The notes under the pieces: generated by a model
What the model was told of the DNA's origin: nothing
The model's database searches: none
Seen by the model: only the letters and a program-made list of their open reading frames with translations
Shown here: positions 41,751 through 53,846 of the stretch, in pieces
Position numbering within the stretch: the stretch's first letter is position 1
Layout: every line of letters begins with the position of its first letter
Translations under genes and position numbers: made by a program
Assembly (NCBI RefSeq): GCF_042100115.1
Contig: NC_091274.1
Span: 124,001-188,000, forward strand
DNA length: 64,000 nucleotides
Direction of reading: 5' to 3'
Source: Alternaria dauci
Taxonomy: Eukaryota; Ascomycota; Dothideomycetes; Pleosporales; Pleosporaceae

Positions 41751-42804
41751 CTAAAACGTCTCCTCCTCGACGCCCTCGGCGCCCTCTCCCTCAGCCTCCG
41801 GCGGAATCTCAAACCCCTCCTCAGTCGAATACAAAATATTCTGAATCTGCTTGAGGAGGCCTTCGTCCTTCTCCAGCTCTGGATCCGCCTCCATGGCCTG
41901 CTGAATCAACAGCTCGATATCGCGGAGCTTACTGAAATAAAAGTCGCGCTCGCGCTCCAGACCCGTCACCGTCTCCTTGAGCGCATTATTCTCCTCGCGG
42001 AGCGCCGCACTCGCGGCTGCGCCGGCGCCGCCAGACGATGCGAGGGGTGTGCGGGTGCGCGGCGCAGCGGTATTAGAGGCAGCGGGGGCGCGACGCGCGG
42101 TCGAGGCCGCGGCAGAGGCGCGTGGGGCGGTGCTGGCGACGGCTTGGCCCTTGCGGCGGGCAACGGGGTCGTAGTCGTGGCCGGGGAAGTGCTGGTCCCA
42201 GTACTGTTTGACGAATTGGAGGAACTCGAGGTTGTCTTGCATTTTGCATTTTACGAGGGATTCGACGCGGATGGGCTTGTCGATTTGGTGCTTGGCGAAC
42301 GTGTCTGTTGAAGGTATCAGGACATGGTCTAAGTGATGGGGGGAGGGAGAGGCGTACTCTGTAATACCTTGAAGTTCTGCAGGTATGCGTACTCGGTGTT
42401 GGCATTGAACTTGACTCGCGACATGGGCACATCGTCTGTGGTTCCCCTGTTAGTCCTCACCCGCCATACAATAGACACGACGGCTTACAGAATATGCTGT
42501 CAAAGACCTGGCACAGTGCTGCTCTGTGGCGACATGTCAGTACATGTCCTCAGTCCTCAGTCCTCATGCCCTGGACCCTGATGCCCATCTGGTCCCTGTG
42601 GCTCGGCGCGTTCTGACGTACCCGGTACCGCATTGTTCGACTTTGGTGATGTTGAGCTGGAGCAGGTTGTTCAACCACGCCACGAGTTCCTGTCTGTGTG
42701 CACCTCTAGTCAGCATATACTCTTTGCCCAACTGGTCGTGTGGACGTGTCTCTCCGTCAAGGCCTAACCAACCCCTCGGGGGCACGTTACCTTGATTCTC
42801 CCAT
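41751..42804 (-). CDS. MAL3: EB1-family microtubule plus-end protein, Mal3/Bim1 (250 aa)
   Basis: Five exons: 42791-42804, 42622-42693, 42489-42523, 42358-42435 and 41751-42304, all phases consistent. The N-terminal calponin-homology domain reads MGESRQELVAWLNNLLQLN, KVEQCGTGAALCQVFDSIF, DVPMSRVKFNANTEYAYLQN and MQDNLEFLQFVKQYWDQ. A basic Ala/Arg/Pro linker follows, then the EB-homology coiled coil (LERERDFYFSKLRDIELLIQ) and an acidic tail EEGFEIPPEA ending EEETF, close to the EEY/F-type end of EB1. The protein tracks growing microtubule ends and recruits partners. Intron-rich structure is usual for this gene in filamentous fungi. Confidence 0.95.
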
Positions 42805-43091
42805 GGCGACTATGTCTCTGTGCGGTGCTGAGGGGGTAAAAAGTTTGTTTTGGCGGTTCAGCAATGGGATAAGAGCATAGACGAGCGTGTGTCTGTGTAC
42901 AGCGGTGGCGCGGGAGGCGGTGGGCGAAGACGATTGCTGTTATTTGTTGATGCGCCTGCTGCGTCGGGGAGTCGACAATTTGGGCGCCGTTGCCCCACCA
43001 TCAATGTCATAGCGCTGCGTCACGTGCGGTGCTTTCAGAGTTGGTATGAGCTGTTTACACCACTATCTTCCCTTCCCCATCCTCTGTCCAT

Positions 43092-43941
43092 CTACACCAC
43101 AAACTCCTTCCCAACGACAACCTTATCCACCCTCGCAGCCTCAAATGCCCTCACTACCGCTGGAAACCACACATTCGTCATCTTGACATCCCCGCTATCA
43201 TTCGGATGCACCCCGTCCCTCAAGTCCGCACTCCCACTAAACCCCGTAAACTGGTCTACAACCCAGACAGGACTCTGCGTCGTATTGAGACCCTGCGCCC
43301 ACGGCACAATCGCGCGGTTCAGCTCCTGGATTTTGCTGTTGTAGTTTCCGATGCCCATGGGGATGATTTGGGCCACCTGAGATGCAAGGTAAGTATGTGT
43401 ATGCTTGGTGCTCTATGACAGGTAAGGAGACGTACCATGATCTTCATCTTCGGATTCGATGTCCGCATAGTGCCAATGAGCTTGGTGAACGCAGCGATTA
43501 TGTCCGTCACCGCTTTGTTCTGCTGCACAATGTCATTCGTGCCCAGGTGCATAGTCACGACGTCCGCGGGGTTCGTCTTCAGCCATCCGTCGAGCTGGTT
43601 CCTGTTCGCGATATCGATGGCGAGGAAACCTAGAGTTTGGTTCACACAGTCAGCTTGTTGCTAGAATGCACGTCGTCTCTGGCATGCTGACCGGAGTGTC
43701 CTTCATTGTCGCGGTCGTATGTCGTGTCGCGACAGTTGTTCTCTGTCCTGCCACTGCCGACAAAGTTGACATTTGCCCATTCAGTGGTCTGGAGACGCTG
43801 CCACAGTTTTGAGCGCCAGCACACGATTTCCGTTATGCTGTCGCCAAAGGGCATGTAGCGGATTGGCGTTGTGGCGTTGGTGGACTGAGCGGAGGCGGCT
43901 GCGAGGAGAGTAATAGCTGCGAGGTGCTTGAGAGATACCAT
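43092..43941 (-). CDS. secreted CE3-type acetylxylan esterase, SGNH hydrolase (242 aa)
   Basis: Exons 43692-43941, 43436-43629 and 43092-43376. A signal peptide (MVSLKHLAAITLLAAASA) is followed by the SGNH block I MPFGDSITE with the nucleophile S35, then VCWRSKLWQRLQ, NVNFVGSGRTENNC and NEGHSGFLA. Block III is HLGTNDIVQQN and block V is DGVHPND, providing the Asp and His. This order matches carbohydrate esterase family 3, which deacetylates xylan. The first intron has a GTCAGC donor, less usual than GTAAGT. Secreted to the cell exterior. Confidence 0.92.
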
Positions 43942-44725
43942 TGCGGCGGTTGCGAGATTACGATGATTCGCTTGTGTTTGCGTAGCACTGTTCCTTCCGT
44001 ATCATGTCTGGTGAGTTGACCAAGCCGCTCTCTTATGCTCTCCTCTTCAATGTTGTCGACAAGGGCGCGCGAAACACCATCTATCGCGCACTTTACCAGG
44101 ATTTGCAGCATATGAAGGCACGCATCCCTACGCACATGCCACGACGGGGAGAAGGAGACTTCCAATGATGCGCCCGATACTCGAATGCCGTTGCGTCTTT
44201 CCGTGGTACTATGTACAAGGCTAAATGCAGCTGCCGGACGACCGCTAATCTACACGGAACACACACCCTGCAAGAGGCGTCACGAAGGCGGGGAAGAGCC
44301 TCAGAGCTTGCTTGACAATGTGCGGCATTGAGCGGAGTCAAGACATTCTGTAATATCATCGAATGGCTTAGACTTTCGGTATTGATGTCATACGACAATC
44401 GCGAGATGAAGTCATGGACAGTCGTACGGTGGGTGAAGGGGTACTGATATCGACGTCACCAACTACTCCCTACGAATAAGAAAAGCGAACAGCGGAATGC
44501 GAAGACGCCTAAACGTTCACCGGTGTAGTACTTGCTATGTACAAATGGATGCTACACCACGCGGCACCGTCAATCCACAAAACCAACCGCGCGCGCCATC
44601 TCATCCACAACACCCACCCCGAGGCGGAGCTCACAACGTCTCCGACTCTCGCCAGCACTAGATCAGCACCCTTCACACCATGCGCCAACCCCAACAGCCA
44701 GCGCCAAAACAAGACCTGACAACTT
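43942..44725. other. spacer
   Basis: About 780 bases between the CE3 start and the dienelactone hydrolase stop; only short frames. Confidence 0.45.
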
Positions 44726-45724
44726 CTAAAACCAGAAATTGAACCACTTCAAAGCCTGGATATACGACGACTGCTTCGCGTACTTCTGCCTGGGGACGCT
44801 AATATTGACTCTGACCGCAAAGCCATGCGGCGCGCCCGAGTACAGCGTCTGTTCGTACGTAACATTGTTCCCCGAAAGCAGACGATCCGCATCAAACTGC
44901 TGCGTAAGATTAAACGTCGCATCGAGTTCTATAATCCTCGCTGTCAGTACTCCATTCTCCAATCCCAATCACAAGAAAGAAGGAAAAGAACCAATCAACT
45001 CACCTCCCGCCGCAATACTAATCGGATTCACAATCTCCCCAATCTCCGCATTCGACAGCACACTCGGATGCGCCGCGAACCCGTAATCCACACCTTTGCC
45101 CTCCGCAAGGAAACGAGCTACATAGCGCCCGCCAAAACAGTATCCGACGGCCCCGATAGTCTGGATCCCGAGGTCGTCGCGCAGGTACGCAATGGTGCGG
45201 TCGATGATGGGCTCGACGTTTGCGGGCTGGTGTTTTGGGAACCAGGTGGTGAGGTTCAGGGTGCCTTCGGGGAGGTCGCTGGGAATTGCGTCGCCGGCGA
45301 AGAGGTCGGGGATTATGGTTAGGTAGCCGGCGCGGGCGAAGGAGTCTGCGAGTCTGGAGGTATGGGGGATTAGTTGATGTAGATTTGTGACCTTTTTTTG
45401 GATGCGCGACATGCTTACAGCTTGTTTTGCAGCAGTGGAATGCCGAAAATGTCCGTCAGGTAGAGAATTGCGGTGCTGCTGTTTGTCTTGCTGCGGCGGT
45501 CCGGGTACGCGTGGTACATGTCAACTTTCAACATGTTAGGAGCTGCCCATAGCCATTGAATTCAGTCCTGAGATCGACTTACTTCCGTCGACATTCTTGA
45601 TCTCGCCCTTGGGCCGGCCTTCATTAATCACGGACGGGAAAAGCGAAACTGGATCCTTCCACGCAGCCACAAGGCTCGATGTCGCGAGCGCGAATGCACA
45701 CGCGCGAGCAAACTTGATCATCAT
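44726..45724 (-). CDS. dienelactone hydrolase family protein with a signal peptide (266 aa)
   Basis: Exons 45583-45724, 45419-45524, 45004-45353 and 44726-44928. The N-terminus MMIKFARACAFALATSSLVA is signal-like, so the protein may be secreted or enter the secretory pathway. The dienelactone hydrolase core is clear: AILYLTDIFGI, ARAGYLTIIPDLFAGD, the nucleophile elbow AVGYCFGGRY with catalytic Cys, HPSVLSNAEI, and SGAPHGFAVR with the catalytic His. Family enzymes hydrolyse lactones and related esters; the substrate is not known. The last intron falls just before the stretch ELDATFNL. Confidence 0.92.
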
Positions 45725-46086
45725 ATCGGATATGGGAGAGAATGAGATATGGGACGACCGGAGAAGGTTACGAGAGATCGATGCAAGAGGGGAAACCAGC
45801 AAACGACGGGAATGTTCCACGCTAGATATACGTCTTTATACCTCACCAGACTGAAATAACCTGCCTTCCTGATTCTCTCTTTATACTACAAGCAACCCTG
45901 GAAGTCATTCCCGCCCTCCGATTTGCGGAAAAGCCCGAACGGAACAAATGTAAAAGGACCACGACCGCGTCATCATCCTGGTACATCGCAATAGCACACA
46001 ACACGTGTGAGGTACCAGTATCTAGGGTGGACAAATGTACCGCCCCGTCCGTAATTTCGAACGAGCTATCGCGACAGGATTACAAA
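45725..46086. other. spacer
   Basis: Upstream region of the dienelactone hydrolase, about 360 bases, no gene seen. Confidence 0.45.
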
Positions 46087-46860
46087 TGTCGATCTTTACT
46101 GTACCCGGAACACTCCTTTGCATTAGCGGGCTTGTTACATCTTGGCACCCCGCTCCGCCGGTGCGTTCGAGGACATTCGACTTACAAAGCCTGATGTAGG
46201 ACATCATGGCCGCCGCCATATCTGCATAAAAGGACGGGATATCCGTGTTGGCGATGGTAAGTTTGCGGGGATGCTTGTCGCTTGGTCGTGCTTAGCATGT
46301 TCTGTGGCGCTTCCTTGTTGTTCGCGGCGCAATGGGAAGTCGTGGGTTCTGCCGAGCGGCGGCTTTGCGAATGAAACAGGCCGTGAACGAGAGACCAAGG
46401 ACACGCTAGGACTGTTTGAATGAAGACGCAGGGCCAGGCCCAGAGCTGGTTGCGTTGCTGTCGGCGTACATGGCTAACATCAACGGAGTGCGATACGCAT
46501 TCGATTCAACGTGCGCTGCAGGATTTCCATCCAGATGCATCCTACACGGCGATTGTACCAACATGGCTGATACCCGATGCCATTGTAAAAGGAAGACTGG
46601 AGCCGGTTGCAACTGACCTCTTCGCGCCATCCATGGACGGAACGGGAGGGGAGTGGATCAATCTCGTAGAGAACGGCTACAAGATCCCTGGTGCAACAAA
46701 CAAGGTTCTCATCCATACTCAGGAGCATTTGCAATATGATTCTGTATTCATCAATCGTAAGTCATAAAGTCGTAGCCAACACTCTTCTATCACCTAATAC
46801 ATAGCCCTCGCATACCCATGTCCTTGTCCATCCCCAACCTGGGTACTCACAGCAACAACA
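46087..46860 (+). pseudogene. probable decayed secreted-protein gene, family not recognised
   Basis: A start at 46087 gives MSIFTVPGTLLCISGLVTS, signal-like, but the frame meets TAG after about 37 codons. Further right ELVALLSAYMANINGVRYAF runs in one frame and ALQDFHPDASYTAIVPTWLI in another, with the change near 46515-46525. The second frame goes on to EHLQYDSVFIN, a GTAAGT donor at about 46757, and a last short exon ending in TAG at about 46867. The pieces read as one protein with a frameshift and possibly a nonsense codon. An unrecognised intron is the alternative. Confidence 0.35.
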
Positions 46861-46867
46861 TCTTAGC

Positions 46868-49080
46868 CTAAAAGCTCTCCCTCTTCACCGCAAGAAACGT
46901 CAAGCTCCACAGTTGCCGAATATTACTCTCTGTCGACGTCAACGAGCCAAGCTGCGCAACCTGGAATCCATTGTTATACTGCCAGCTCCATACCTCGTGA
47001 CTGAGCTGATCGCGGTTGGCATCAATAACATCCCACAAGCTATTATAAGCACGCAGCACCCTATCATAAACCTCGGCGTTGGAACAGAATTCTAGAGCAG
47101 CGCGTCAGCAACATCCATGATATAAGAACGCTTTATCAACTCACCAGGCGCCCCATCTCTCGCGCACCGCCCAAGCTGTCGCGCAAGTCCAGCGCCCATC
47201 ATCGCGAGCTGCCAGCTCCAAACCACAGTCCCGTGATAATCTTTCTTCGAGAAGCCAGCCGCGAACCTTGCGTCCCCAGCATACGCCGGGTTCGCAACGA
47301 ACAGACCGACATCGCTCGACAGACCGACCGGGAACGGCGCAAGAATGTGAGAAGCAGTCTGGTCGATGTATGCTGTTAGCTGCGTCTGGTTCGTCGTGTC
47401 GAGGAAGAAGTGGCGGAAACAGTCGTCTGTGTTCATGACGGGTACGACGGGCGAGCCGGCGTTGCCGTCGAGCGCAAGACCGTAGTACGTGATGTCGCTG
47501 GTGATGCTATCCGCGTTGCTTGGCACACCGAGGTTGGCGGTCGAGACGTAGTCTTGCACGAGAGACTTGGCAGTGTCTTGTGGTACGGTGACCTGGAAGA
47601 AGCGGAGCGTCTCGTCCTCCCAGATCTGTGCGTATTCATCAGCTTTCTGAGACCAGTCGGCGTGGTCTGGAAAGAAACCGGCACTGCTCAGGCTAGCGAT
47701 GGCACGTAGACCTGCTGGCACAAGCGCAGTGTTGACGTTGTATGGGATACGGCCTCCTCCAAGGCCGTTGCCGGAGTCTCGCCATTCGCCAACATCTTCG
47801 CCGTCGTGCAGTCTGATGAGATTGTCCTCGACAGGACTCTGCGCAAACGGCTCAGCGATCCTCATAATCTTTTCCGCGGTGATTTGGGCCAGCTGAGAGT
47901 AAGGCAGCCCGTTGTTTTCGGCCAGGAACGATGCAGTCTTGCTGAAAAAAGCATCGGAACGTTGCTTGCCAGCGTCTGTATCGACAAAGTAGCTCTTCAT
48001 GGCGACGGGAAGCATAAAGTCGGTGTCGACCATCTTGTAGTCACAGCTGGGCGCGCTGGAATCAATCCCTTTCTTTTTGTTCAGCCAAGTCGAGTAGTCG
48101 CCTAGAACTTCTTCGTGGCACACTGTGCCATCAGTGCGGTTGATCCGCTCAATGACAGATCCGATGACGGCTTCGATAGCGGCTTCGCTGAGAATAGGCT
48201 GCATCAGGAGCAGTGAGAGCATGCTGTCACGGCCAAAGTAGGTGAGGAAACGCCAGGTGCCAGCCAAGAGCTTATCCGTATATGAAAGAAACGACAGGGA
48301 GGTGGTTTGATCCGGGTTTTGCGTAATCAATCCAGAAGACGCCTCATTCAGCACTTCCTGGGGGCTAAGCTGCTTCAGCTGTGGGTAGTTGTACGAAGCT
48401 TCAAAACCATAGCTTCCCGCGCCGAACGTCAACGTCCAAGCCGCTTCGCGGTTGAGTGTGATAGCCTGAGCACCATTCAACGGCGAAAACTTTAGTGTGG
48501 TCGTCGTCACACCGTCAAACCAGGTGCGGTTGATCGACGCGCTACCATCTCCGTTGATCGCGAATCCGAAGCTGTTCTGAAAGTCTTGACTAATTCCGCC
48601 CCCTTCAGCGTAGTCGCGGATACTTCTTATGCTACCCAGGATAGGTACGGTTAGTCTGGCAGCAGCGTTGAATTTGATGGAACCGGAAATGCCAACACGG
48701 TCCGACGCAGTCAAGGGCTGCACCGACTGTCCGTTCTCGGACTCTTCGAGGCTCATGGTTAGACTGCCCTCGCCGCTCTCAGGAGCGAATCGTGCCATGG
48801 CGCCACTGTTGCCGGCGGGCCATGCAACGAGGAGGCGAGGCTTGACAACGTTGGGGTCACTGTCGGGCTGGGGACTGGTGACGATAACGTGGACGCTAGT
48901 GTGACAATCAGAATAGAAGTGGTTGTCCTGCGGACCATCTCGAAGAGACAGCCTCGTGGCTGCTTCTGTGCATGGTGAGGATAGGTCGGTGGCTGGTGGG
49001 GACGAGTTTGGTGAGCCTTGGGGGTAGGCTAGGACGCCAGCTATTAGGGCCGCTGAACCCAGCACCTTCGATACTACCAT
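46868..49080 (-). CDS. secreted six-hairpin glycosidase-like protein (~719 aa)
   Basis: Exons 47145-49080 and 46868-47091. The signal peptide is MVVSKVLGSAALIAGVLA. A beta-rich N-terminal half precedes an alpha/alpha-barrel-like half with YFGRDSMLSLLLMQPILSE, GTVCHEEVLGDYSTW, DTDFMLPVAMKSYF, RIPYNVNTALVPAGLRAI, and KKDYHGTVVWSWQLAMMGAG, reminiscent of the glycogen-debranching or amylo-1,6-glucosidase C-terminal fold. The second exon completes the barrel (HEVWSWQYNNGFQVAQLG). A secreted sugar hydrolase is likely; substrate and CAZy family cannot be fixed. It sits in a run of carbohydrate-active genes (CE3 to the left, AA9 to the right). Confidence 0.85.
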
Positions 49081-50420
49081 GGCGGTTCTGATCCAGTCAT
49101 TAGTTGGGTATCACATACTGAGAACTAAACACTTACATTCGTTGTTGAACGAACCTCTTGTAGCTTCAAGTTGTAGTACGAGGTATGATGCACGGCGAAT
49201 ATGAAATGCTTCGCAGATACACACCAGGGGATAAAGTATCATGCAGAATCTTCTATTATCTCACGTACTCCAGGACGTGCTCATAAACAATAGACTTGTA
49301 GCCTTACTTCCTCTCTATTCTATGCTTCATTTATATACTTTTGCACTCCATACCGCTCTTTTTGTGACCCACACACGCAGTGCCGTCACACGACGCAAAA
49401 CCCTGGACGTCATCGCGTGGACTGCCAGTACCCCAGGTCGTCTGGGGATGTGATGCTCGCTCTAGTGGCCTTGCGGGGAAGACTTTATGATCACGATGGC
49501 TACTCCGGTGTCTTGTTTGTGGGGTTGGAGAGGGTTGGTTCGTTAGTCTTTGACCCGGTGATCTAATTCGCCGAGCGCTTGCACGGATCGGGTCGAGATC
49601 TACCCCAGGTCCACATCGCCGCATCGTGCGTCATGCCCGCAAACTTCACGACGCACCTGCGTCTTCTACGGCTTCCGAAGGAACAGGAAACTGCCCTGCA
49701 TGAGCAACGCATTCGAAGTGTATTATCGTTCTCCAAAACGGCTATCCAAATACCGACACTTGAGCCAGCGTCTCCTTCCCGCCGAAGCACCTCAACACAT
49801 GGGCAAAACCGGCTTATCCCCGGTCGAAGCTTGTTATGCATGCCTTTGGTGGGCTGCAATACCTTGCTAGAGCTTCACGTTAGTCGGAACAAGGCGAGAG
49901 AAACTCAGGCATTTACTTCATTGCCTCGCGTGACTTGCTCCTGCAACCTCGTCATGGCCTGGGGTACAGCAACCGGGGCTGTTCAAGTAGCGCCACACGG
50001 ATGGCGTAATATACAGACCCTTCCTGTTTGCGACTCGAACCTCACTCCATCGTCTTGTGACTAGTTGCGTACAGTCTAGAGCAAGTCCTGACCAGTCATG
50101 GAGAAGGTCAGCCAATCAGGGATCAACCCGGATATGAGGTTCAACATCACCAAATCTGGGGTAATTACAGGAAGTCTATGGGTAAACGTTCATTACCAAA
50201 ACCTTTTTTGGACCCCACACCTTGGCATATGGTCATCAAAGGATGCTTGTAACCCGTTCAGCACCGTTTTCGCGCAATCCACCCAGGTCGTGACATCTGT
50301 CACGCCAAACTCTAGACAACTTTAGTGAATAGCACTAGAGAACTCCATCCGAAAGTTTGAGCCGCACCCGTTCACATGGGCTTGTTCAGCCCGGCTTAAC
50401 GACCCAAGGCCCACGCAAAC
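49081..50420. other. 1.3-kb spacer without a supported gene
   Basis: Divergent region between the glycosidase start (- strand) and the AA9 start (+ strand); small frames only. It must contain both promoters. Confidence 0.45.
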
Positions 50421-51268
50421 ATGCGGCTCTCGAAGATTGGTACATTGTCTTTCTTGGTAACCACCACACACGCACATGGTCGAATAACGCATGTAAGAAC
50501 TGCTACCGGTAACGTCTACGAAGGATGGGATCCCGCATCCTCAGACGACCTGATACCACCTCAGTCTCTTGCGGCATGGTCGGCATCGAATCTAGGCAAG
50601 ATTCATGCTCCGTCGTGCTGGTTCTAAACGTTTAACGCTGCCTAGGCAACATATACATCCCACCCTCTCAATTCAACACCTCAAACATCGCATGCCATTA
50701 CAACGCCCTACCCGGCGCTCTCCACATCCCCGTAACAGCCGGCGAGGAACTAAGACTGCAGTGGAATGAATGGCCAAATTCGCACGTCGGACCGGTGATG
50801 ACGTATCTCGCAGAATGCCAGGGCAGCTGTGCGGACGCAAAGAAAGACGATCTGCAGTGGGTGAAGATTGATGAGCTGGGATGGCTCAATAGTACAGGCT
50901 GGGACGTGATAGATCTAGGTGGAACATGGGCGATGAATGTACTCATTGCGAATGGTTTTTCGTGGGTGGTCAAGATACCGGAGGTACTGGATGAAGGCAA
51001 CTACGTGTTGAGGCATGAAATTATCGCGCTTCACGTTGCGGAACAGGAGGACGGAGCGCAGGCATATCCGCATTGTGTGAATCTCCAGGTTATGCGAGGG
51101 GTGAGTGGAGAGGGGAAGAGGTTGGAAGGTGGTGTGAAGGGGAAAGAGTTATATGGAAGCAGGGATGAGGGTATACTGGTGGATGTCCATGGGAAGATAA
51201 GAGGATATAAGATTCCTGGGCCAAAGGTATGTGAGTATGCGACGCCGATCAAGCAAGCTAATCAATGA
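50421..51268 (+). CDS. AA9 lytic polysaccharide monooxygenase (265 aa)
   Basis: Exons 50421-50595 and 50646-51268, joined by a 50-base GC-AG intron (AG|GCAAGA donor, TTTAACG branch-like, CCTAG acceptor). The signal peptide ends at A18, so the mature chain begins with H19, the first copper ligand of the histidine brace. The second is H105 in NSHVGPVMTYLAEC. Other family marks: YEGWDPAS, GNYVLRHEIIALH, AQAYPHCVNLQV with the axial Tyr, and GILVDVHGKIRGYKIPGP. There is no CBM1. AA9 enzymes cleave cellulose or hemicellulose oxidatively with copper. Read without splicing the frame ends at once, so the intron is required. Confidence 0.92.
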
Positions 51269-51455
51269 GGTGTTGCTGGATGAATAAATCACTCCCAATG
51301 CTGGTGTTGGTATATCTCATCTTCATACCCATCAACTATATCGACCCTGGTACCGATGATGCGACATATCATCGACGAGCTACCACCGTGTGGAACCTCA
51401 ACACACTAGCCCAAGTCCACTCGTCCTTAACAACCACCCTGTCTTCTTGAGCCTG

Positions 51456-53035
51456 CTACTCAACCTCGGCAAGGAAGTTCTTCACTCCCTTTGTAGGCTT
51501 GAACTTCTTGTGACTCTTCAGTGCGACCCTCAACGCCTTTCCGATCACTGTTACTTTTCCATACTTGCTTCGCTGCGCCTTCGTCCATCCTGCATCATTG
51601 ATCAAGCGCGGATTAGCACCCGCCTCTAGTAGCGGCAGAATGCTATTTGCATAATCAAAATACATTCCGAATTGAAGTGGTCGTGCCAAACCGGCTAGAT
51701 ACTTCGGTCCGTTTGGGTCCGCCCCTAGTTCGAGGAGCTTTTTGACGATGCATCTCCTGTGTTGTGGCTTTGCGAACTGGATTGCAGTCATGAGGGGGTA
51801 GGTAGAGCTGTAAGGGCCGTTCGTCGACTGGTAGACTTGGTTGACTGATAAACGCGCTGGACTGGTCGGAACTGAAGTGAAGAAGAGTTCGAGAAGGGAG
51901 ACCTTTGAGAGGCGACAGGCCGTTTCGAAGGCCTTGTAGGATGTGGATATCCCCGCTTGATTTGGAAAGCGAATCAGGAGACAAAGCATATATTTTCGAC
52001 CATATGTAACAGCTTTGTTGAGCCAATCTGCCATGCAAGCCTCTCTTGGGAGACCAAAGGCGTCAACGTACTTCTCGAGTAAGTAAGCAAACATGTCCCG
52101 GCGCTGCAGCTCGATACAGGTACAAATAGCTTGACGGAAAGACAAGTGCTCAGCTTCGGGACTAAATTAGGAGGGAAGAAGTTAGTGTGTGACTCACATG
52201 CACTTGTTACTGCAGAACTTACCGACGGTCTTGATCGAGATTGATGATTGTCTCATTCTGGTCTGTGATGGCCTGTTGTGCGATAGCTTTGACGATATCG
52301 AAGTTTTTTGCATACAGTGCAACATCTAGCGGATATCCAAAGGCTGGTGACTTTGTCCATAGCGAGTTCCTACTCCTGGCGGCCGTTGCTCTCAGGGCTT
52401 CAATATTACCCGTAACAGCAGCTGCAGCGATCAAATTAACTTTGTCACTCGCTACTATCACATTCAGGTGGTTGATATGTAACTTGGTCACATCGGTCAA
52501 GACAACCTTGAGCGCGTCGTAGTAGTTGCGGACAAACAATCTGCACAGTGTCCTTCGTAGCGTTGAGGCTGCCTCATCGCCAGTGATCCACGGCTCCATC
52601 GCCCGCATGACGTCGCGGATAAATTCGGGAACATGGGCGCGGACGAAGCCATTCAGCTTTATGCTACGCGTGTAGAGGAAGTCGGCCAGCTTATGTTTGA
52701 GGATCTCGCGCCCGGCACGTGTCTTGTTGTATGCGTAGAGAGATGGAGTAGCAAGAACTTCGTAGGTGATGTAGGATTTGAAAGCTTCTGATGTTGGGTA
52801 GGTCAGTGCAGTGTTCTTGTATAGACACGGCCATCATCGTAAAAGGTAGACCCCACATATGTGTCTATCCCCTCTGAAATCGGTCGTATAGACACGGAAT
52901 GGAGTGGTACTTACTGCTTGTTCCTCGAACCTTCCAAGCTGCCATCAGGCCGTGCTTCTTGACAAGAACGCCCACAATGCGCTGGAATACCTCTGGCGGG
53001 AGGTCGAGTAGCTTCATGTTCGTTGTCAGTGACAT
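51456..53035 (-). CDS. F-box-like protein with ankyrin-type repeats (463 aa)
   Basis: Exons 52915-53035, 52223-52787 and 51456-52161. The N-terminus MKLLDLPPEVFQRIVGVLV is F-box-like. The rest is helical with ankyrin-type units, clearest as KKLLELGADPNGPKYLAG and ILPLLEAGANPRLIND near the C-terminus. F-box/ankyrin proteins can act as substrate receptors of SCF ubiquitin ligases; no substrate can be inferred. It is a tandem paralogue of the gene at 53847-55353: equal length, same first-intron phase, similar block (K)(A/T)FK..(I/L).YEV(L/F)AT after it. The first intron is 127 bases. Confidence 0.82.
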
Positions 53036-53846
53036 GGTTATGATGTTGGAATAGAAGTCACGAAGGTCAGAGGTTGGGAGAGGGCTTCGTGCTATATAGT
53101 CGAGCAGACTCGTTGCCGAGACTGTTGATTAAGTAAAGGTAAGCTAGAGAGTTCTTTTACTTGCAAGTTCTCTCATTTGAGCAAACTTTTCGAAGGTGAG
53201 TTAGAGATCATCCGAGTAAGGTAATATCGATAATCGAGGGATCGTCACAGTGACTGAGAATGGAGAGGTGAGAGACCAAAGCACAACCCGATTATCACCG
53301 CCATACAGCAGGCCTCCGCCAGGAGACTCAAAAACGACTATACATACTCGTGGAGAGATAAGAGGGGGAAGAGTGCCCGGAGCTGTATTTGGTGAGAATC
53401 ATAGACATGGACACATATATGAATACATATATGATCATTAACAATTGTGGCGATGGCGGGTAATCACAATGAGTCGAGAAACTTGATCTGGCCAACCGTC
53501 GAGTACTTTGAAGATGTAGAATTACCTATAGTATAAACGAATTCTACCTCATACAATTCTCCCGACAACTTTCTCTAACAAACTTCTCGAATATAGCTCG
53601 AGTATCCTCAACCCCAATAGGTCAAGACTCGAAACCGCCATGTCTAACAATCATGAGCGCCTCCGAATCGCCTATAACAGACGGCAACAGCAGGCTAGGC
53701 GAAAGAATCACTTCCCCGCCAGGCTACAGTCCCAAGTAAACCCTCCATTGTGGCGCAGAACCGGTCCGTGCCACAGAACACCTGTGCACAGACGCGCCAT
53801 CGACGTTCGACTGTACCTAGTATCCCGACCCGAACAGCAAGCGCCT
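53036..53846. other. spacer between the F-box/ankyrin paralogues
   Basis: 810 bases with no supported gene. Small + strand frames at 53250-53441 and 53640-54050 are not convincing; the second overlaps the neighbouring gene antisense. Confidence 0.45.

Noticed and set aside
46142..46423. Nudix-like phrase SRRNGKSWVLPSGGF
   Set aside because: The full Nudix box (Gx5Ex7REUxEExGU) is not present, and the frame ends soon after, so the similarity is probably chance.
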